Assembly: GCF_000340475.1 (NCBI RefSeq)
Contig: NZ_CM001792.1
Coordinates: 2,006,659-2,070,658, forward strand
Direction of reading: 5' to 3'
Origin: Oceanobacillus kimchii X50
GTDB lineage: Bacteria; Bacillota; Bacilli; Bacillales; Amphibacillaceae
DNA length: 64,000 nt
In this document: piece by piece, positions 1-11,837 of the stretch
Numbering within the stretch: position 1 is the stretch's first letter
Layout of the letters: every line of letters starts with the position of its first letter
The notes under the pieces: generated by a model
Database searches by the model: none
Seen by the model: the letters and a program-made list of their open reading frames with translations, nothing else
What the model was told of the DNA's origin: nothing
Made by a program: the position numbers and the translations under genes

Positions 1-186
1 ATCACTATCAGGGTTAACAGGTTTTAAAGAACTGCTAATATATAAATATCCTGAAATTCCACCAATAATTAATATGAGTACCATTGCGATAATAATTATG
101 GATACAATTTTTCTAACAGTGGAAGCTTCTTCTGCTCGTTTTTTCATATTATAAAAGAAGCCACCCTGCTTTTCTTTATTCGACAC
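1..186 (-). CDS. mltG: Endolytic transglycosylase MltG, N-terminal fragment (YrrL)
   Basis: This is the first 62 codons of a gene that runs off the left edge of the window. It starts with GTG after a strong GGGGG ribosome site. The protein begins with a short charged cytoplasmic tail, followed by one membrane segment at about residues 27-50 rich in Ile, Val and Gly, and then the start of an extracellular part. MltG-family proteins are membrane-anchored transglycosylases that cut nascent glycan strands. The catalytic YceG domain lies outside the window, so the call rests on the anchor and on the position next to yrzB-ruvX-ireB-alaS, which matches yrrL in B. subtilis. Confidence 0.72.
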   Translation of the reverse strand, partial: MSNKEKQGGFFYNMKKRAEEASTVRKIVSIIIIAMVLILIIGGISGYLYISSSLKPVNPDSD

Positions 187-339
187 TATGTATCCCCCTT
201 TCATCCGCTATATTATACTAAAAAACGCCAACATATTCCATTATTATATCAAAAGCTTCATGAATCCGTTTTAGAGCCGTACAAATTGGACCACGTCTGA
301 AGGAGATATAGGAAACACGCAGGTTTAGAGGTTAACATA

Positions 340-372
340 TAAAAAGCTGATGCCACCTAAAGGCACCAGCTT
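340..372 (-). terminator. Intrinsic terminator after yrzB
   Basis: An 11-bp stem (344-354 with 362-372, one G-U pair) is followed on the minus strand by a T-rich run. It closes the ireB-ruvX-yrzB transcript before mltG. Confidence 0.75.
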
Positions 373-388
373 GCAATATTTTGTTGTA

Positions 389-667
389 TTAAGCATCTTC
401 TTCTTCTGCTAAGGTGTTTAACATTTCTTCTACCATTTGCCATTCATCATCAGATTCGATTGGGAAAAGCGTAAAGTCTTCATTTTCCTGTTCTTCGAAT
501 CGAAATGCATATACCTCAACTTCTTCTTCTTCTGCTTGTTCAGCAGGAACGACTGCAATGTATGATTGTTCCGTTTCATCTACATCAAATGTAAACAGAA
601 CTTCAAATAAATGCTCGTCCCCATTTTCATCCGGAATAATAATTCGTTCTTTTTCTTCTAAAGCCAT
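389..667 (-). CDS. yrzB: DUF1292 family protein (YrzB)
   Basis: This is a 92-residue, very acidic cytoplasmic protein (many Glu and Asp) of the DUF1292/YrzB family, with a good AAAGGAGG ribosome site upstream. The biochemical function of the family is not established. It sits just downstream of ruvX and ireB and ahead of the terminator at 340-372, so it is the last gene of that small operon, as in B. subtilis. The family call rests on the acidic beta-strand pattern (VLFTFDVDETEQSY) and on synteny. Confidence 0.85.
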   Translation of the reverse strand: MALEEKERIIIPDENGDEHLFEVLFTFDVDETEQSYIAVVPAEQAEEEEVEVYAFRFEEQENEDFTLFPIESDDEWQMVEEMLNTLAEEEDA

Positions 668-728
668 ATAAATCCTCCTTTCCAGAGTAACTGGCTATAA
701 CACCATTGTAAAATTTAAGGATTCCACT

Positions 729-1142
729 TTATTTTTGGTCCAAGTATCCCTGTAATATCATGACAGCAGCCATTTTATCAATAACTTTTTTACGCTTACT
801 ACGACTCATATCTGCTTCTAGTAGAATACGTTCAGCTGCCATTGTTGTTAAACGTTCATCCCATAAATCAACGGGAATTTGAAATACTTTTTCAATATGC
901 TTGGCATAACGTTGAGAAGCTTCTCCACGCTCACCGATTGTGCCATTCATGTTTTTAGGTAATCCAATAATAGCTTTTCCTATTTCATGTTCACTTATTA
1001 TTTTTTCTAATTCTTTATCGGCAGAGGACAGGTCATTTTCATCCCAGCAAATGGTTTTTATTCCTTGAGCAGTCCAACCTAAAGCATCGCTAACTGCCAC
1101 ACCAATCGTTTTTGAGCCGACATCTAAACCAATTATTTTCAT
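729..1142 (-). CDS. ruvX: RuvX/YqgF family putative Holliday junction resolvase (YrrK)
   Basis: This 137-residue protein has an RNase H-like fold. The N-terminus [19 protein letters not shown] carries the first catalytic Asp in the LDVGSKTIG motif, GLPKNMNG is the central motif, and DERLTT supplies a later acidic residue. The family is linked to Holliday junction resolution and to pre-16S rRNA processing. The start overlaps the ireB stop by 4 nt, which implies translational coupling. Length and motifs are complete. Confidence 0.92.
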   Translation of the reverse strand: MKIIGLDVGSKTIGVAVSDALGWTAQGIKTICWDENDLSSADKELEKIISEHEIGKAIIGLPKNMNGTIGERGEASQRYAKHIEKVFQIPVDLWDERLTTMAAERILLEADMSRSKRKKVIDKMAAVMILQGYLDQK

Positions 1143-1408
1143 TTAGTCTCCTTGTTCTGTTCTAGATAAAACTTAACAAGTTCTTCGATCACTTCATCAC
1201 GTTCTACCTTACGAATTAAATTTCTGGCATCATTATACCGCGGGATATACGCAGGGTCACCAGATAATAAATACCCTACAATCTGATTGATCGGGTTGTA
1301 TCCTTTTTCTTGCAGTGATTCATGCACTGTCATCAAGATTTCCTTAATATCCTGATCAAATGGTTCTTCTGAAAAATTGAATTTCATCGTTTTATCAATT
1401 GAACTCAT
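1139..1408 (-). CDS. ireB: IreB family regulatory phosphoprotein (YrzL, DUF965)
   Basis: This 89-residue protein matches the DUF965/IreB family, including the conserved stretches [25 protein letters not shown] and RNLIRK. In Enterococcus, IreB is phosphorylated by the IreK (PrkC-type) Ser/Thr kinase and affects cephalosporin tolerance; its role in Bacillaceae is less clear. It lies downstream of alaS and overlaps ruvX by 4 nt, so the three small genes probably share a transcript. Confidence 0.9.
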   Translation of the reverse strand: MSSIDKTMKFNFSEEPFDQDIKEILMTVHESLQEKGYNPINQIVGYLLSGDPAYIPRYNDARNLIRKVERDEVIEELVKFYLEQNKETK

Positions 1409-1503
1409 CGTGACACCTCATCCCAATTTGCCTTCTACAAATATTTTAACATGTTTGTGGTTATTATTATACTTTTTTCCTAATGAACATACAACCATCA
1501 AGA

Positions 1504-4143
1504 TTATTTGACGGTTTCTGCTATATATTGCTCCACGGATTGGAGAGCTTCTTTAATTTTAGAAGGGTCTTTTCCACCCGCTTGAGCCATATCTGGACGG
1601 CCACCACCGCCACCGCCACAAACAGTAGCAGCCTGTTTCACAATATTTCCAGCGTGCATGTTCTTCTCTAACATATCTTTTGTAACTCCAGCAACTAGTT
1701 GAACTTTACCATTGTTTTCTGTAGCAAGTAAAATTACTCCTGAAGAAAGCTTCTGTTTCAATTCATCCATCATTGAACGTAATTGATTCATATCTTTAAC
1801 GTTTACTTCTTGTGCAAGTAAAGGTACCCCTGAAATTTCTTTTACCTCATCAAGAATCGAAGACGCTTCTAAGTTAGATAACTTAGCACTTAACGAATCT
1901 ACTTGCTTTTGTGATTCTTTTAATTCAACTTGTAATCCCTCAATACGATCAGGCAATTGTTCTTCTGTAGTTTTTAGTTTTTGAGCACTAATATGCAATA
2001 AATCTAATTTTGTCTTTAAATAATCATAAGCTTGTTTACTTGTCACAGCTTCAATACGACGTGTTCCCGCTCCGATCCCTGTTTCCTGTACAATTTTAAA
2101 TAAACCAATTTCCGCAGTATTTATTACATGACATCCACCACATAATTCAATGCTATAGTCACCAATTTGAACAACACGAACAATGTCACCATATTTTTCA
2201 CCAAATAACGCCATTGCTCCCATTGCTTTTGCTTCATCAATTTTCTTACTTTCAATTGCTACAGGTAATGACTCCCATATTTTTTCATTTACTTTTTGTT
2301 CGACTTGTTGTAATTCTTCTGCTGAAACACGATGGAAATGAGAGAAATCAAATCGTAGTCTTTCTGGACGAACTAGTGATCCTGCTTGGTTTACATGACT
2401 ACCTAATACATCTTTTAAAGCTTGATGTAATAAATGGGTAGCTGTATGATTCTTAATAACATGATTTCGGAAAGTTGTTTCCACAACAGCATGAACAGGT
2501 TCGTTAACTTTGAAATTACCTTCTTTAACTTCGACTTGGTGAATATGTTGTCCATTTGGTGAATTCTGAACATCGGAAACATAGGCAGAAGCATTTTCTG
2601 TATAAATCCACCCATTATCAGCTACTTGTCCCCCACTTTCTGCATAAAACGGTGTTTCTTTTAAGAAAACGTACAATATATCTCCCTGATTCGCTTCATC
2701 AATTTGCTTCTTGTCTTTTATTAAAGCTTCTATAGTAGTTTCCTTCTGTAATTGGTTATAGCCAACAAACGAACTTTCTATTTTTATCTCAGTGAAAATC
2801 GTATCTTGCACCTGCATAGAATCCACTTTTTGACGTGCACTCCTTGCGCGCTCTCGTTGTTTACTCATTTCTTTTTCGTAGCCAGCTTGATTCACAGTAA
2901 AGCCCTGTTGTTCGACATATTCCTCTGTTAATTCTTTTGGAAAACCATACGTATCATAAAGTCGGAATACTTCTTCTCCTGGGAATACCTCACTACCTTT
3001 TTTACGCTCTTCTTCTATAATAGAAGTTAAGATAGTTAAGCCATCATTCAGTGTTTCATGGAATCGTTCCTCTTCCACTTTGATAACGTCAGAAATGTAA
3101 TCCTTATCTTTTTGGACTTCTGGGTAGAAATCTTTCATTATGTTCCCTACTACTGGTACTAACTGATACATAAATGGTTCATTAATACCTAAGTCCTTCG
3201 CAAATCTTACTGCACGGCGAATTAATCGACGCAGAACGTAACCTCTTCCTTCATTGGAAGGCATTGCTCCATCTCCAATAGCGAAACTAACTGTTCGGAT
3301 ATGGTCTGCAATTACTTTAAAGGAGGTATCTTCTGCCTCTAAAACACCATATTTCCGATTCGAAATTCGTTCTGTTTCACGAATAATCGGCATAAATAAA
3401 TCTGTTTCAAAGTTAGTTGATACCTGTTGGATAATCGATGTAAGACGCTCTAAACCCATTCCTGTATCAATGTTTTTCTTAGGAAGCGGAGTATACGTAT
3501 CATCTGGATTATGGTTAAATTGAGAAAATACAAGATTCCACACTTCTAAATAGCGATTATTTTCTCCTCCTGGGTAAAGCTCAGGATCGTTTGAATCATT
3601 ACCATAAGCCTCTCCTCGGTCATAGAAAATTTCTGTATTGGGTCCACTTGGCCCTTCACCAATATCCCAAAAATTTTCTTCGATACGGATAATGCGTTCT
3701 TTTGGAATTCCGATATCATTTAACCAAATATCATACGCTTCATCATCTTCAGGATGGACAGTTACAGAAAGTAATGATTCATCAAAGTCAATCCATTTTT
3801 CATCCGTTAAGAATTCCCATGCCCATTCCATTGCCTCTTTTTTAAAATAGTCTCCAATGGAAAAATTACCTAGCATTTCAAAAAACGTGTGATGTCTTGC
3901 TGTAAAACCAACATTTTCAATATCATTGGTACGAATCGACTTTTGTGCATTTACAATTCTTGGATTTTCTGGAATAACTCTACCATCAAAGTACTTTTTT
4001 AATGTAGCTACTCCACTATTTATCCATAATAGTGTCGGGTCTTCATGAGGTACAAGTGATGCACTTGGCTCTACAGAATGACCTTTCTCTTTGAAAAAAT
4101 CGATAAACATTTGTCTAATTTCTGCTGATGTTAGTGACTTCAT
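1504..4143 (-). CDS. alaS: Alanyl-tRNA synthetase
   Basis: This is an 879-residue full-length AlaRS. The N-terminal class II catalytic domain starts with [14 protein letters not shown] and carries the family signature [13 protein letters not shown]. The editing domain has the HTATH metal site near residue 566 and the downstream CGGCH motif. The C-terminal C-Ala domain ends in a glycine-rich stretch ([15 protein letters not shown]). It charges tRNA-Ala and hydrolyses mischarged Ser- or Gly-tRNA-Ala. A T-box leader and a good promoter lie upstream, so expression should rise when uncharged tRNA-Ala accumulates. Confidence 0.98.
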   Translation of the reverse strand: MKSLTSAEIRQMFIDFFKEKGHSVEPSASLVPHEDPTLLWINSGVATLKKYFDGRVIPENPRIVNAQKSIRTNDIENVGFTARHHTFFEMLGNFSIGDYFKKEAMEWAWEFLTDEKWIDFDESLLSVTVHPEDDEAYDIWLNDIGIPKERIIRIEENFWDIGEGPSGPNTEIFYDRGEAYGNDSNDPELYPGGENNRYLEVWNLVFSQFNHNPDDTYTPLPKKNIDTGMGLERLTSIIQQVSTNFETDLFMPIIRETERISNRKYGVLEAEDTSFKVIADHIRTVSFAIGDGAMPSNEGRGYVLRRLIRRAVRFAKDLGINEPFMYQLVPVVGNIMKDFYPEVQKDKDYISDVIKVEEERFHETLNDGLTILTSIIEEERKKGSEVFPGEEVFRLYDTYGFPKELTEEYVEQQGFTVNQAGYEKEMSKQRERARSARQKVDSMQVQDTIFTEIKIESSFVGYNQLQKETTIEALIKDKKQIDEANQGDILYVFLKETPFYAESGGQVADNGWIYTENASAYVSDVQNSPNGQHIHQVEVKEGNFKVNEPVHAVVETTFRNHVIKNHTATHLLHQALKDVLGSHVNQAGSLVRPERLRFDFSHFHRVSAEELQQVEQKVNEKIWESLPVAIESKKIDEAKAMGAMALFGEKYGDIVRVVQIGDYSIELCGGCHVINTAEIGLFKIVQETGIGAGTRRIEAVTSKQAYDYLKTKLDLLHISAQKLKTTEEQLPDRIEGLQVELKESQKQVDSLSAKLSNLEASSILDEVKEISGVPLLAQEVNVKDMNQLRSMMDELKQKLSSGVILLATENNGKVQLVAGVTKDMLEKNMHAGNIVKQAATVCGGGGGGRPDMAQAGGKDPSKIKEALQSVEQYIAETVK

Positions 4144-4171
4144 TTTATTATCCTCCTTTAAACTTATCAGC

Positions 4172-4420
4172 CAATAAAAAAATCCCCTCTCTGCTTATGC
4201 AGGGACGAGATATCGCGGTACCACCCTAATTATGAATAAAGTTTATTATCCATCACTTGAGTCATGGTAACGGTGTGAAACCGACGGTGATTAGCCGTAC
4301 TCAGGCATAGCTTTCCATGATAACTGTCTAGTGTTCCTTGCAGCCTTAGGGAACTCCTCTCTTTAAAACAACTATATTCATGTACTTTTACCTTCTACGT
4401 GATAAGCCTTATTATGTTAG
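4172..4420 (-). ncRNA. T-box riboswitch leader of alaS
   Basis: The 14-nt T-box core AGGGTGGTACCGCG is on the minus strand at 4214-4227. It is followed by a G+C-rich stem with a short loop and a run of seven T residues (about 4175-4210), the expected terminator. Upstream sequence to about 4420 provides room for stem I with the specifier loop. The T-box pairs with the NCCA end of uncharged tRNA and favours antitermination. I did not fold stem I, so the Ala specifier codon is inferred from the downstream gene. Confidence 0.92.
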
Positions 4421-4424
4421 CGCC

Positions 4425-4454
4425 ATTATATAATAAGTTAATCGCAATAGTCAA
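4425..4454 (-). promoter_or_regulatory. SigA-type promoter of the alaS T-box transcript
   Basis: On the minus strand a TTGACT -35 element (4449-4454) and a TATAAT -10 element (4425-4430) are separated by 18 nt, immediately upstream of the T-box leader and abutting the stop codon of the AI-2E permease gene. Confidence 0.7.
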
Positions 4455-4455
4455 T

Positions 4456-5523
4456 CTAGGTATGTCGAAATTCAATAAATTGCTGAACAATAACTTTTGC
4501 TATCATTAAAATTGGTACTGCTAAAATCATTCCTAATAGTCCTCCAAGTTGACTACCTAATAATAGTGCAAAAATAATTGCGACTGGATGAATGCGAATT
4601 GTCTTACCCATTATATATGGAGATAATAAGTTACTTTCGATAATTTGCAAAATAAATATCGCTAAAATTACAAGTAAAACCTTTCCGCTATCCCCTGCAG
4701 TATAGGCAATTGTAATCACCGGAATTGCACCAATTATCGGTCCAAAATAAGGAATGATATTTACAATCGCTAATATACTTGCAAGTAATAATGCATAGGG
4801 TATCTTCATTAGCATAAATAACAAAAATGATGCAATTCCAACAAATAAACTAACAATTAATTGACCTCTTATGTATCCTCCTAACCCTTTGTCTAATTCT
4901 TTCATTAAAATCTTCGCATCATCTCGATATCGAGAAGGGATAAACTTTCCTAAAAATGAAAGAATTTGTTTGAAGTCTTTTAAAAAATAAAAGACAAGAA
5001 CAGGGATAACAGTAATAATAATTACTTTATCGATTAAACCATCAAAACCACCAACTAAATTCGCAAGCAATTGGTCTATTCGCGATTCAATCGATGCAAT
5101 CATATCATCTATTCGGTCATGTACACCTTCTGGCAAGAAAGAAGTATATTCATACACTCGAAGGATGAGTTGTTCATAGAGTGAAAAGAACTCCGGTATA
5201 TTCTTACTTATCTCGGATATTTGTTGCACAATTACTGGATATCCCAGATAAATCGACAGACCAACACCACCAAAAAAAATAAGATAGATAAGTAAGATAG
5301 CTATACCTCGATGAATATGAAGTTGATGTAATTTCTCAATTACTGGATGTAATAAATAGGTAATAAGCATGGCGATAATAAATGGAATTAACAGTTTTCC
5401 AACAAACATAAAGAACCCGCTATAATAAGGGATAGTAATTACAAATAAATAAAAAGTGATAATGACTAAAATACCTATTACGAGATAGTAGATGACAGTT
5501 TTTCGGTCAATTTTTTTCCACAT
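4456..5523 (-). CDS. yrrI: AI-2E transporter family permease (YrrI)
   Basis: This 355-residue polytopic membrane protein of the AI-2E/PerM exporter family has seven to eight hydrophobic segments. The C-terminal part carries the family pattern PYFGPIIGAIP, followed by SPYIMGKTIRIHPVAII and LLGSQLGGLLGM. Members have been tied to quorum-signal export, Na+/H+ exchange or general permease roles; the substrate here is unknown. It lies directly upstream of the alaS promoter, as yrrI does in B. subtilis. Confidence 0.88.
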   Translation of the reverse strand: MWKKIDRKTVIYYLVIGILVIITFYLFVITIPYYSGFFMFVGKLLIPFIIAMLITYLLHPVIEKLHQLHIHRGIAILLIYLIFFGGVGLSIYLGYPVIVQQISEISKNIPEFFSLYEQLILRVYEYTSFLPEGVHDRIDDMIASIESRIDQLLANLVGGFDGLIDKVIIITVIPVLVFYFLKDFKQILSFLGKFIPSRYRDDAKILMKELDKGLGGYIRGQLIVSLFVGIASFLLFMLMKIPYALLLASILAIVNIIPYFGPIIGAIPVITIAYTAGDSGKVLLVILAIFILQIIESNLLSPYIMGKTIRIHPVAIIFALLLGSQLGGLLGMILAVPILMIAKVIVQQFIEFRHT

Positions 5524-5566
5524 AAATACACTCCTCAGCTATTTTTCATGTAAAGCTGGGAGTATA

Positions 5567-5752
5567 TCACAAGCGTCGTTCTTCTAATGTAAATAGATCG
5601 TCTAATGAGCTTAAACTACCATCTGATTCAATTTGATGAACGTTGATTTGATCACCGGAAACAGACAATTCGATACAGCATGACCAACAATAATAGTCCT
5701 GGGAACCAATTTTACCAATTTGTTTACCATGACAATTTGGACAACGTAGCAT
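5567..5752 (-). CDS. Small zinc-ribbon protein
   Basis: This 61-residue protein has two CxxC knuckles (CPNC near residue 4 and CWSC near residue 22), an arrangement typical of a zinc ribbon, and a leucine-rich acidic C-terminus. An RBS-like sequence precedes the start. Small genes of this kind occur between yrrI and recD2 in related bacilli, which supports its reality. No function can be assigned beyond probable zinc binding. Confidence 0.72.
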   Translation of the reverse strand: MLRCPNCHGKQIGKIGSQDYYCWSCCIELSVSGDQINVHQIESDGSLSSLDDLFTLEERRL

Positions 5753-5820
5753 ATATATCCCCTCTTTATTAAGAATTATTGCTACTATCCTTGCCCAATA
5801 AATTAATAATTATACTCAAT

Positions 5821-8145
5821 TTACATAAAGTCATATGGGGAAACTTCTTCATCGTCTTGTTTGATGTCTTTTTTTATAGATTCATTTTCTATTCGTGAGA
5901 CTAAAGCATCTTTTAATGAAGTATTACGTTGATTTGTATCTTTGGTATTTACACCTTTAATAAATGCGGATTGTTCCCCACATATTATCAACGATTCTTT
6001 ACTTCTCGTTATCGCTGTATACAATAAATTTTTTCTCAACATACGATGGTGTGCATATACAACCGGTAAGAGTACAATTGGAAATTCGCTTCCTTGCGAT
6101 TTATGAATCGAAATACAAAAGGCATGTGTGAAATTATTATAGTCCTTACGAATATAAACAACTTCTTTATCTTCAAAAGCAATGACAATTTGTTCTTCAT
6201 GTTCGGTGTTTTCTTCTGGTTTAAATATCGCAACAATCTCGCCAATATCACCATTATAAACGCCATCTTCAGGTTGATTGACAAGTTGAATAACTCGATC
6301 GCCAACACGGTAAATGACATCTTGATAATGAATCTCTCTACGCTTCTCAGTTGATGGATTTATCAATTTTTGCAGTTCCTGGTTGATGATATTAATACCT
6401 GCTTGAGAACGATACATCGGAGCTAAGATTTGAATGTTATTCAAATCTATTCCTTTTGCTTTTGCCTTTTTCATAATGGAAGATATAACTTCTATCATTT
6501 GAGGCTCTCTACATGAAATAAAGCTAAAATCTCGATCATTGGATAAAGACGATGTTGTACAATTATCTTGTTTAATATCATGAGCTAACTGAATGATTTT
6601 TGAGCCTTCTTTTTGCCGGTATACCTCTTGTAGAGAGACTGTCGGTAACAAGTTACTATGCATAAGGTCCGTTAAAACTTGTCCCGGCCCTACAGAAGGA
6701 AGTTGATCTTCATCACCTACTAATAACACCTGCATATCCGCCGGAATAGCTTTGAACAAATGATTTGCTAACCATATATCAACCATAGAAAATTCATCCA
6801 CTATTAATAACTTTCCATCTATTTGGTCATGCTCATCTTTTTCAAAGCTACCAATCCCATTCCAACCTAATAACCGATGAATGGTTACTGCAGGAATTCC
6901 TGTAGATTCTGTCATTCGCTTGGCTGCTCTTCCTGTAGGAGCTGTGAGCACAAAAGGAAAATCTGACTTATTCTTATAATCTTTTAGGTCTAACGATACT
7001 TTTTGCAAAGCCGCATACGCTTTTAGGATCCCTTTTATTACGGTGGTTTTTCCCGTGCCAGGACCTCCGGTTAAAATCATTAATTTTGAATGGATTGCAT
7101 GATTAATAGCATCAAACTGTTCTTTTCCGTAACTTAATACTTCTTCTTCTTCAATAGAACCAATAATTTTTAACATTTCTGCCATAGGGATATTTTCTTC
7201 CAGTGGCTTATCTATAATTCGCTTTAGGTTTGCAGCAAAGCCATCTTCTGCATAGTAAAGAGAAGGTAGATATACTTTTTCATCAATGACGATGATTTTC
7301 TTTGCCGCATTTAATTGATTAAAAACTTCAGTGACAATCTCTATATCACTTGTAGCAATACGTAATAAATCTACAACTTCTTCCAAACACAATCGTAAAG
7401 GTATGTATACATGGCCAGATTGAATAGCTTGCTGTAAAACAAAGATAACCCCTGCTCCAATCCTACTTTCATGAGTTCCAGCTATACCTTGTTGCGTTGC
7501 TATTTGATCGGCTGTTCGAAAGCCAAATCCTTCAATATCAAATACAAATTGATATGGGTCTTGCTTTAATAATTCTATGGCTTCATCCTTATACGTTTGA
7601 TAAATAACTTGAGCCATTTTTAAGCCAATACCATATGTTGCTAAATGAACAGCAACATGTTCAAATCCTTGATTTTCTTTAAGTCTATTCGACAGTCGTT
7701 CAGCTGTCTCTTTAGATAAACCTTTAATTCCCATTAAAGCGTCATCATTATCTAAAATCTTTGATATTGCCTGCTCACCGAGTTTATCTACAATTCTCTC
7801 TGCAGTTCTTTTTCCAACGCCATAAAAGAGATCGCTTGATAAATAACTTATCAAACCATCTCTTGAACTTGGTATTATTGTTTCATAAGAATGAACCTTT
7901 AGTTGTGTCCCATACCTCGGATGTTTTTCTAATTCACCATAAAAACAGTAAGCCGTCTGTTCTTGAAGGGTATCAAAATAACCTTTTACAATAATTTCTT
8001 TATCATCATAATCTAGATTCGTATCATCTATCTGGACACGAATAATCGAAAAATGTTCGGCTGCATTTTGAAATATTGTAGTAAGAACGGTACCTTTGGC
8101 AAATAAAGGTATATTTTGATCTTCAGACATAATATAATCTGTCAT
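5821..8145 (-). CDS. recD2: RecD2 family ATP-dependent DNA helicase (YrrC)
   Basis: This 774-residue protein has the long N-terminal region of the RecD2 class, with helix-hairpin-helix segments (YGVGKRTAERIVDKLG, IKGLSKETAERL). The SF1B helicase core follows: Walker A GGPGTGKTT near residue 358, Walker B VDEFSMVD, and motif VI VYRQ/AITRSK at the C-terminus. RecD2 is a 5'-3' helicase without RecBC that takes part in replication-fork maintenance and repair. The first ATG has a GGGG site 8 nt upstream and is kept as the start. Confidence 0.95.
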   Translation of the reverse strand: MTDYIMSEDQNIPLFAKGTVLTTIFQNAAEHFSIIRVQIDDTNLDYDDKEIIVKGYFDTLQEQTAYCFYGELEKHPRYGTQLKVHSYETIIPSSRDGLISYLSSDLFYGVGKRTAERIVDKLGEQAISKILDNDDALMGIKGLSKETAERLSNRLKENQGFEHVAVHLATYGIGLKMAQVIYQTYKDEAIELLKQDPYQFVFDIEGFGFRTADQIATQQGIAGTHESRIGAGVIFVLQQAIQSGHVYIPLRLCLEEVVDLLRIATSDIEIVTEVFNQLNAAKKIIVIDEKVYLPSLYYAEDGFAANLKRIIDKPLEENIPMAEMLKIIGSIEEEEVLSYGKEQFDAINHAIHSKLMILTGGPGTGKTTVIKGILKAYAALQKVSLDLKDYKNKSDFPFVLTAPTGRAAKRMTESTGIPAVTIHRLLGWNGIGSFEKDEHDQIDGKLLIVDEFSMVDIWLANHLFKAIPADMQVLLVGDEDQLPSVGPGQVLTDLMHSNLLPTVSLQEVYRQKEGSKIIQLAHDIKQDNCTTSSLSNDRDFSFISCREPQMIEVISSIMKKAKAKGIDLNNIQILAPMYRSQAGINIINQELQKLINPSTEKRREIHYQDVIYRVGDRVIQLVNQPEDGVYNGDIGEIVAIFKPEENTEHEEQIVIAFEDKEVVYIRKDYNNFTHAFCISIHKSQGSEFPIVLLPVVYAHHRMLRKNLLYTAITRSKESLIICGEQSAFIKGVNTKDTNQRNTSLKDALVSRIENESIKKDIKQDDEEVSPYDFM

Positions 8146-8178
8146 TTTAATAACCCCTTAAAATAAATCCATATGGTA

Positions 8179-8844
8179 TTACTCCTGATCTTCTAAAAAT
8201 GCCAATACCGTTTTCTTACCATTTGCAGCCAGCACATGATCAGGTTGAATTTCCAACGCCTGTTCAAAATAGCTCATTGCCTCATCAGCATTATCATGGA
8301 ACAGCGAAATAACACCTAAATTATAATAAGCATCACTATGATCTTCATTTAACTTTAAAACTTGATGGAATGTTTTTTCGGCTTCCTCTAAATACTCTAA
8401 TTGGGCAAGAGCAAGCCCATATTGGAATAGTATTGTTTCATCATTATTAGAGAGCTCCGTTGCACGCAATAAATAAGGTAAAGAAAATTTGATTTGTTCA
8501 TCATTTTTAAAACTCATTCCTAGCATAAAGTAAGCATCACTTTCTTCCAAACCATTTTCAATTGCTTGTTTAAAATACTGCTGTGCATTAGAGAACAATT
8601 CTTTATCAAAATATAGATTCCCTAATGCGTAATAAGCAGTCGCAGCATTTTCATCTAAGTCAATGGCTTTTTCAAAAAAACGTTTTGCGCGCTCGGTTTC
8701 ATTTAATTGGAGTAATAAATTCCCAAAATTTATATAACCAGTTGGATCTCCTGGATTTTGTTCAATTACTTCATTAAAAAGAGCTGCTGCTTCTTGATAT
8801 TTATTCTCTTTCATTAAACTAATTGCTTGTTGATTCTTGTCCAT
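8179..8844 (-). CDS. yrrB: Tetratricopeptide repeat protein (YrrB)
   Basis: This protein of about 221 residues is built almost entirely of TPR units, visible as repeated A..Y.LG/NLY...A..YF.KA patterns (for example TAYYALGNLYFDKELFSNA). It is probably a cytoplasmic scaffold; the partner is unknown. A frame-open ATG lies 15 nt upstream, next to the mnmA stop, but the ATG at 8844 has a better-spaced GGGTGA site and is preferred. Location between mnmA and recD2 matches yrrB of B. subtilis. Confidence 0.88.
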   Translation of the reverse strand: MDKNQQAISLMKENKYQEAAALFNEVIEQNPGDPTGYINFGNLLLQLNETERAKRFFEKAIDLDENAATAYYALGNLYFDKELFSNAQQYFKQAIENGLEESDAYFMLGMSFKNDEQIKFSLPYLLRATELSNNDETILFQYGLALAQLEYLEEAEKTFHQVLKLNEDHSDAYYNLGVISLFHDNADEAMSYFEQALEIQPDHVLAANGKKTVLAFLEDQE

Positions 8845-8860
8845 TGTTGATTCACCCATT

Positions 8861-11133
<2,273 letters not shown>

Positions 11134-11281
11134 TGATAAAAAACCCTTTCCTTCTAACTGAATCAATTTCATAATTAAGATAGTGGATACAATCCCAATG
11201 CCTATAATTCAAACATTAATATCTAACACTAATTATTCATTTTTTAAATAAAATTTAGCATTAAGAAATTGACTAAGCTAT

Positions 11282-11701
11282 TTAAATATAAAACATATAC
11301 GCATCGCGTGGTTCATCATTTTCATGATCTACTAAATCTTGTAATGTAGTATGATCTAAAACATCTTTAACTGCGTCTCGTATGCTTAACCATAAGGACT
11401 GTTGTGCTGGTTTTTCTTCTTCCATGCCTTCTACAATTGTTAATGGACCTTCAAGAACTCTAAGGACATCACTTGCTGTTATCAATTTTGGCTCTCTAGA
11501 TAACATATATCCGCCATAAGCTCCACGCACACTCTTCACTAAACCTGCATTTCTCAAAGGAGAAGCTAACTGCTCCAAGTAATGCTCGGAAAGATTATTT
11601 TCATTTGCAATCATTTTCAAAGAAGTTGGACCTTCTCCGTAGTGAAGTGCTAACTCAATCATAATTGTTAACCCGTATCTACCTTTTGTTGAAATCTTCA
11701 T
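11282..11701 (-). CDS. cymR: Rrf2 family transcriptional regulator, CymR type
   Basis: This 139-residue winged-helix protein starts with the Rrf2 signature MKISTKGRYGLTIMIELA, and the wing carries RGAYGGYML. The protein has no cysteine at all, so it cannot hold an Fe-S cluster as IscR does. That fits CymR, which represses cysteine uptake and biosynthesis genes with the help of CysK. It lies just upstream of a cysteine desulfurase and is divergent from rarA. Confidence 0.9.
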   Translation of the reverse strand: MKISTKGRYGLTIMIELALHYGEGPTSLKMIANENNLSEHYLEQLASPLRNAGLVKSVRGAYGGYMLSREPKLITASDVLRVLEGPLTIVEGMEEEKPAQQSLWLSIRDAVKDVLDHTTLQDLVDHENDEPRDAYMFYI

Positions 11702-11837
11702 TTATGGACACCTCATATTCTTCGTTCCTATTGCATTCTACATGTTATTATATCATGACAACCATCCTCTTGCATTTCAATAGAATCCACTATAAGCTTG
11801 AAGGATAAAACAACTGAAATAAAAAGGACGATTTATT

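Noticed and set aside
414..671. Ser-rich 85-codon plus-strand ORF
   Set aside because: It is the shadow of the acidic yrzB gene; Glu codons read as Ser on the other strand.
2415..2615. 66-codon minus-strand ORF inside alaS
   Set aside because: Out of frame within a certain gene, with no start signal of its own.
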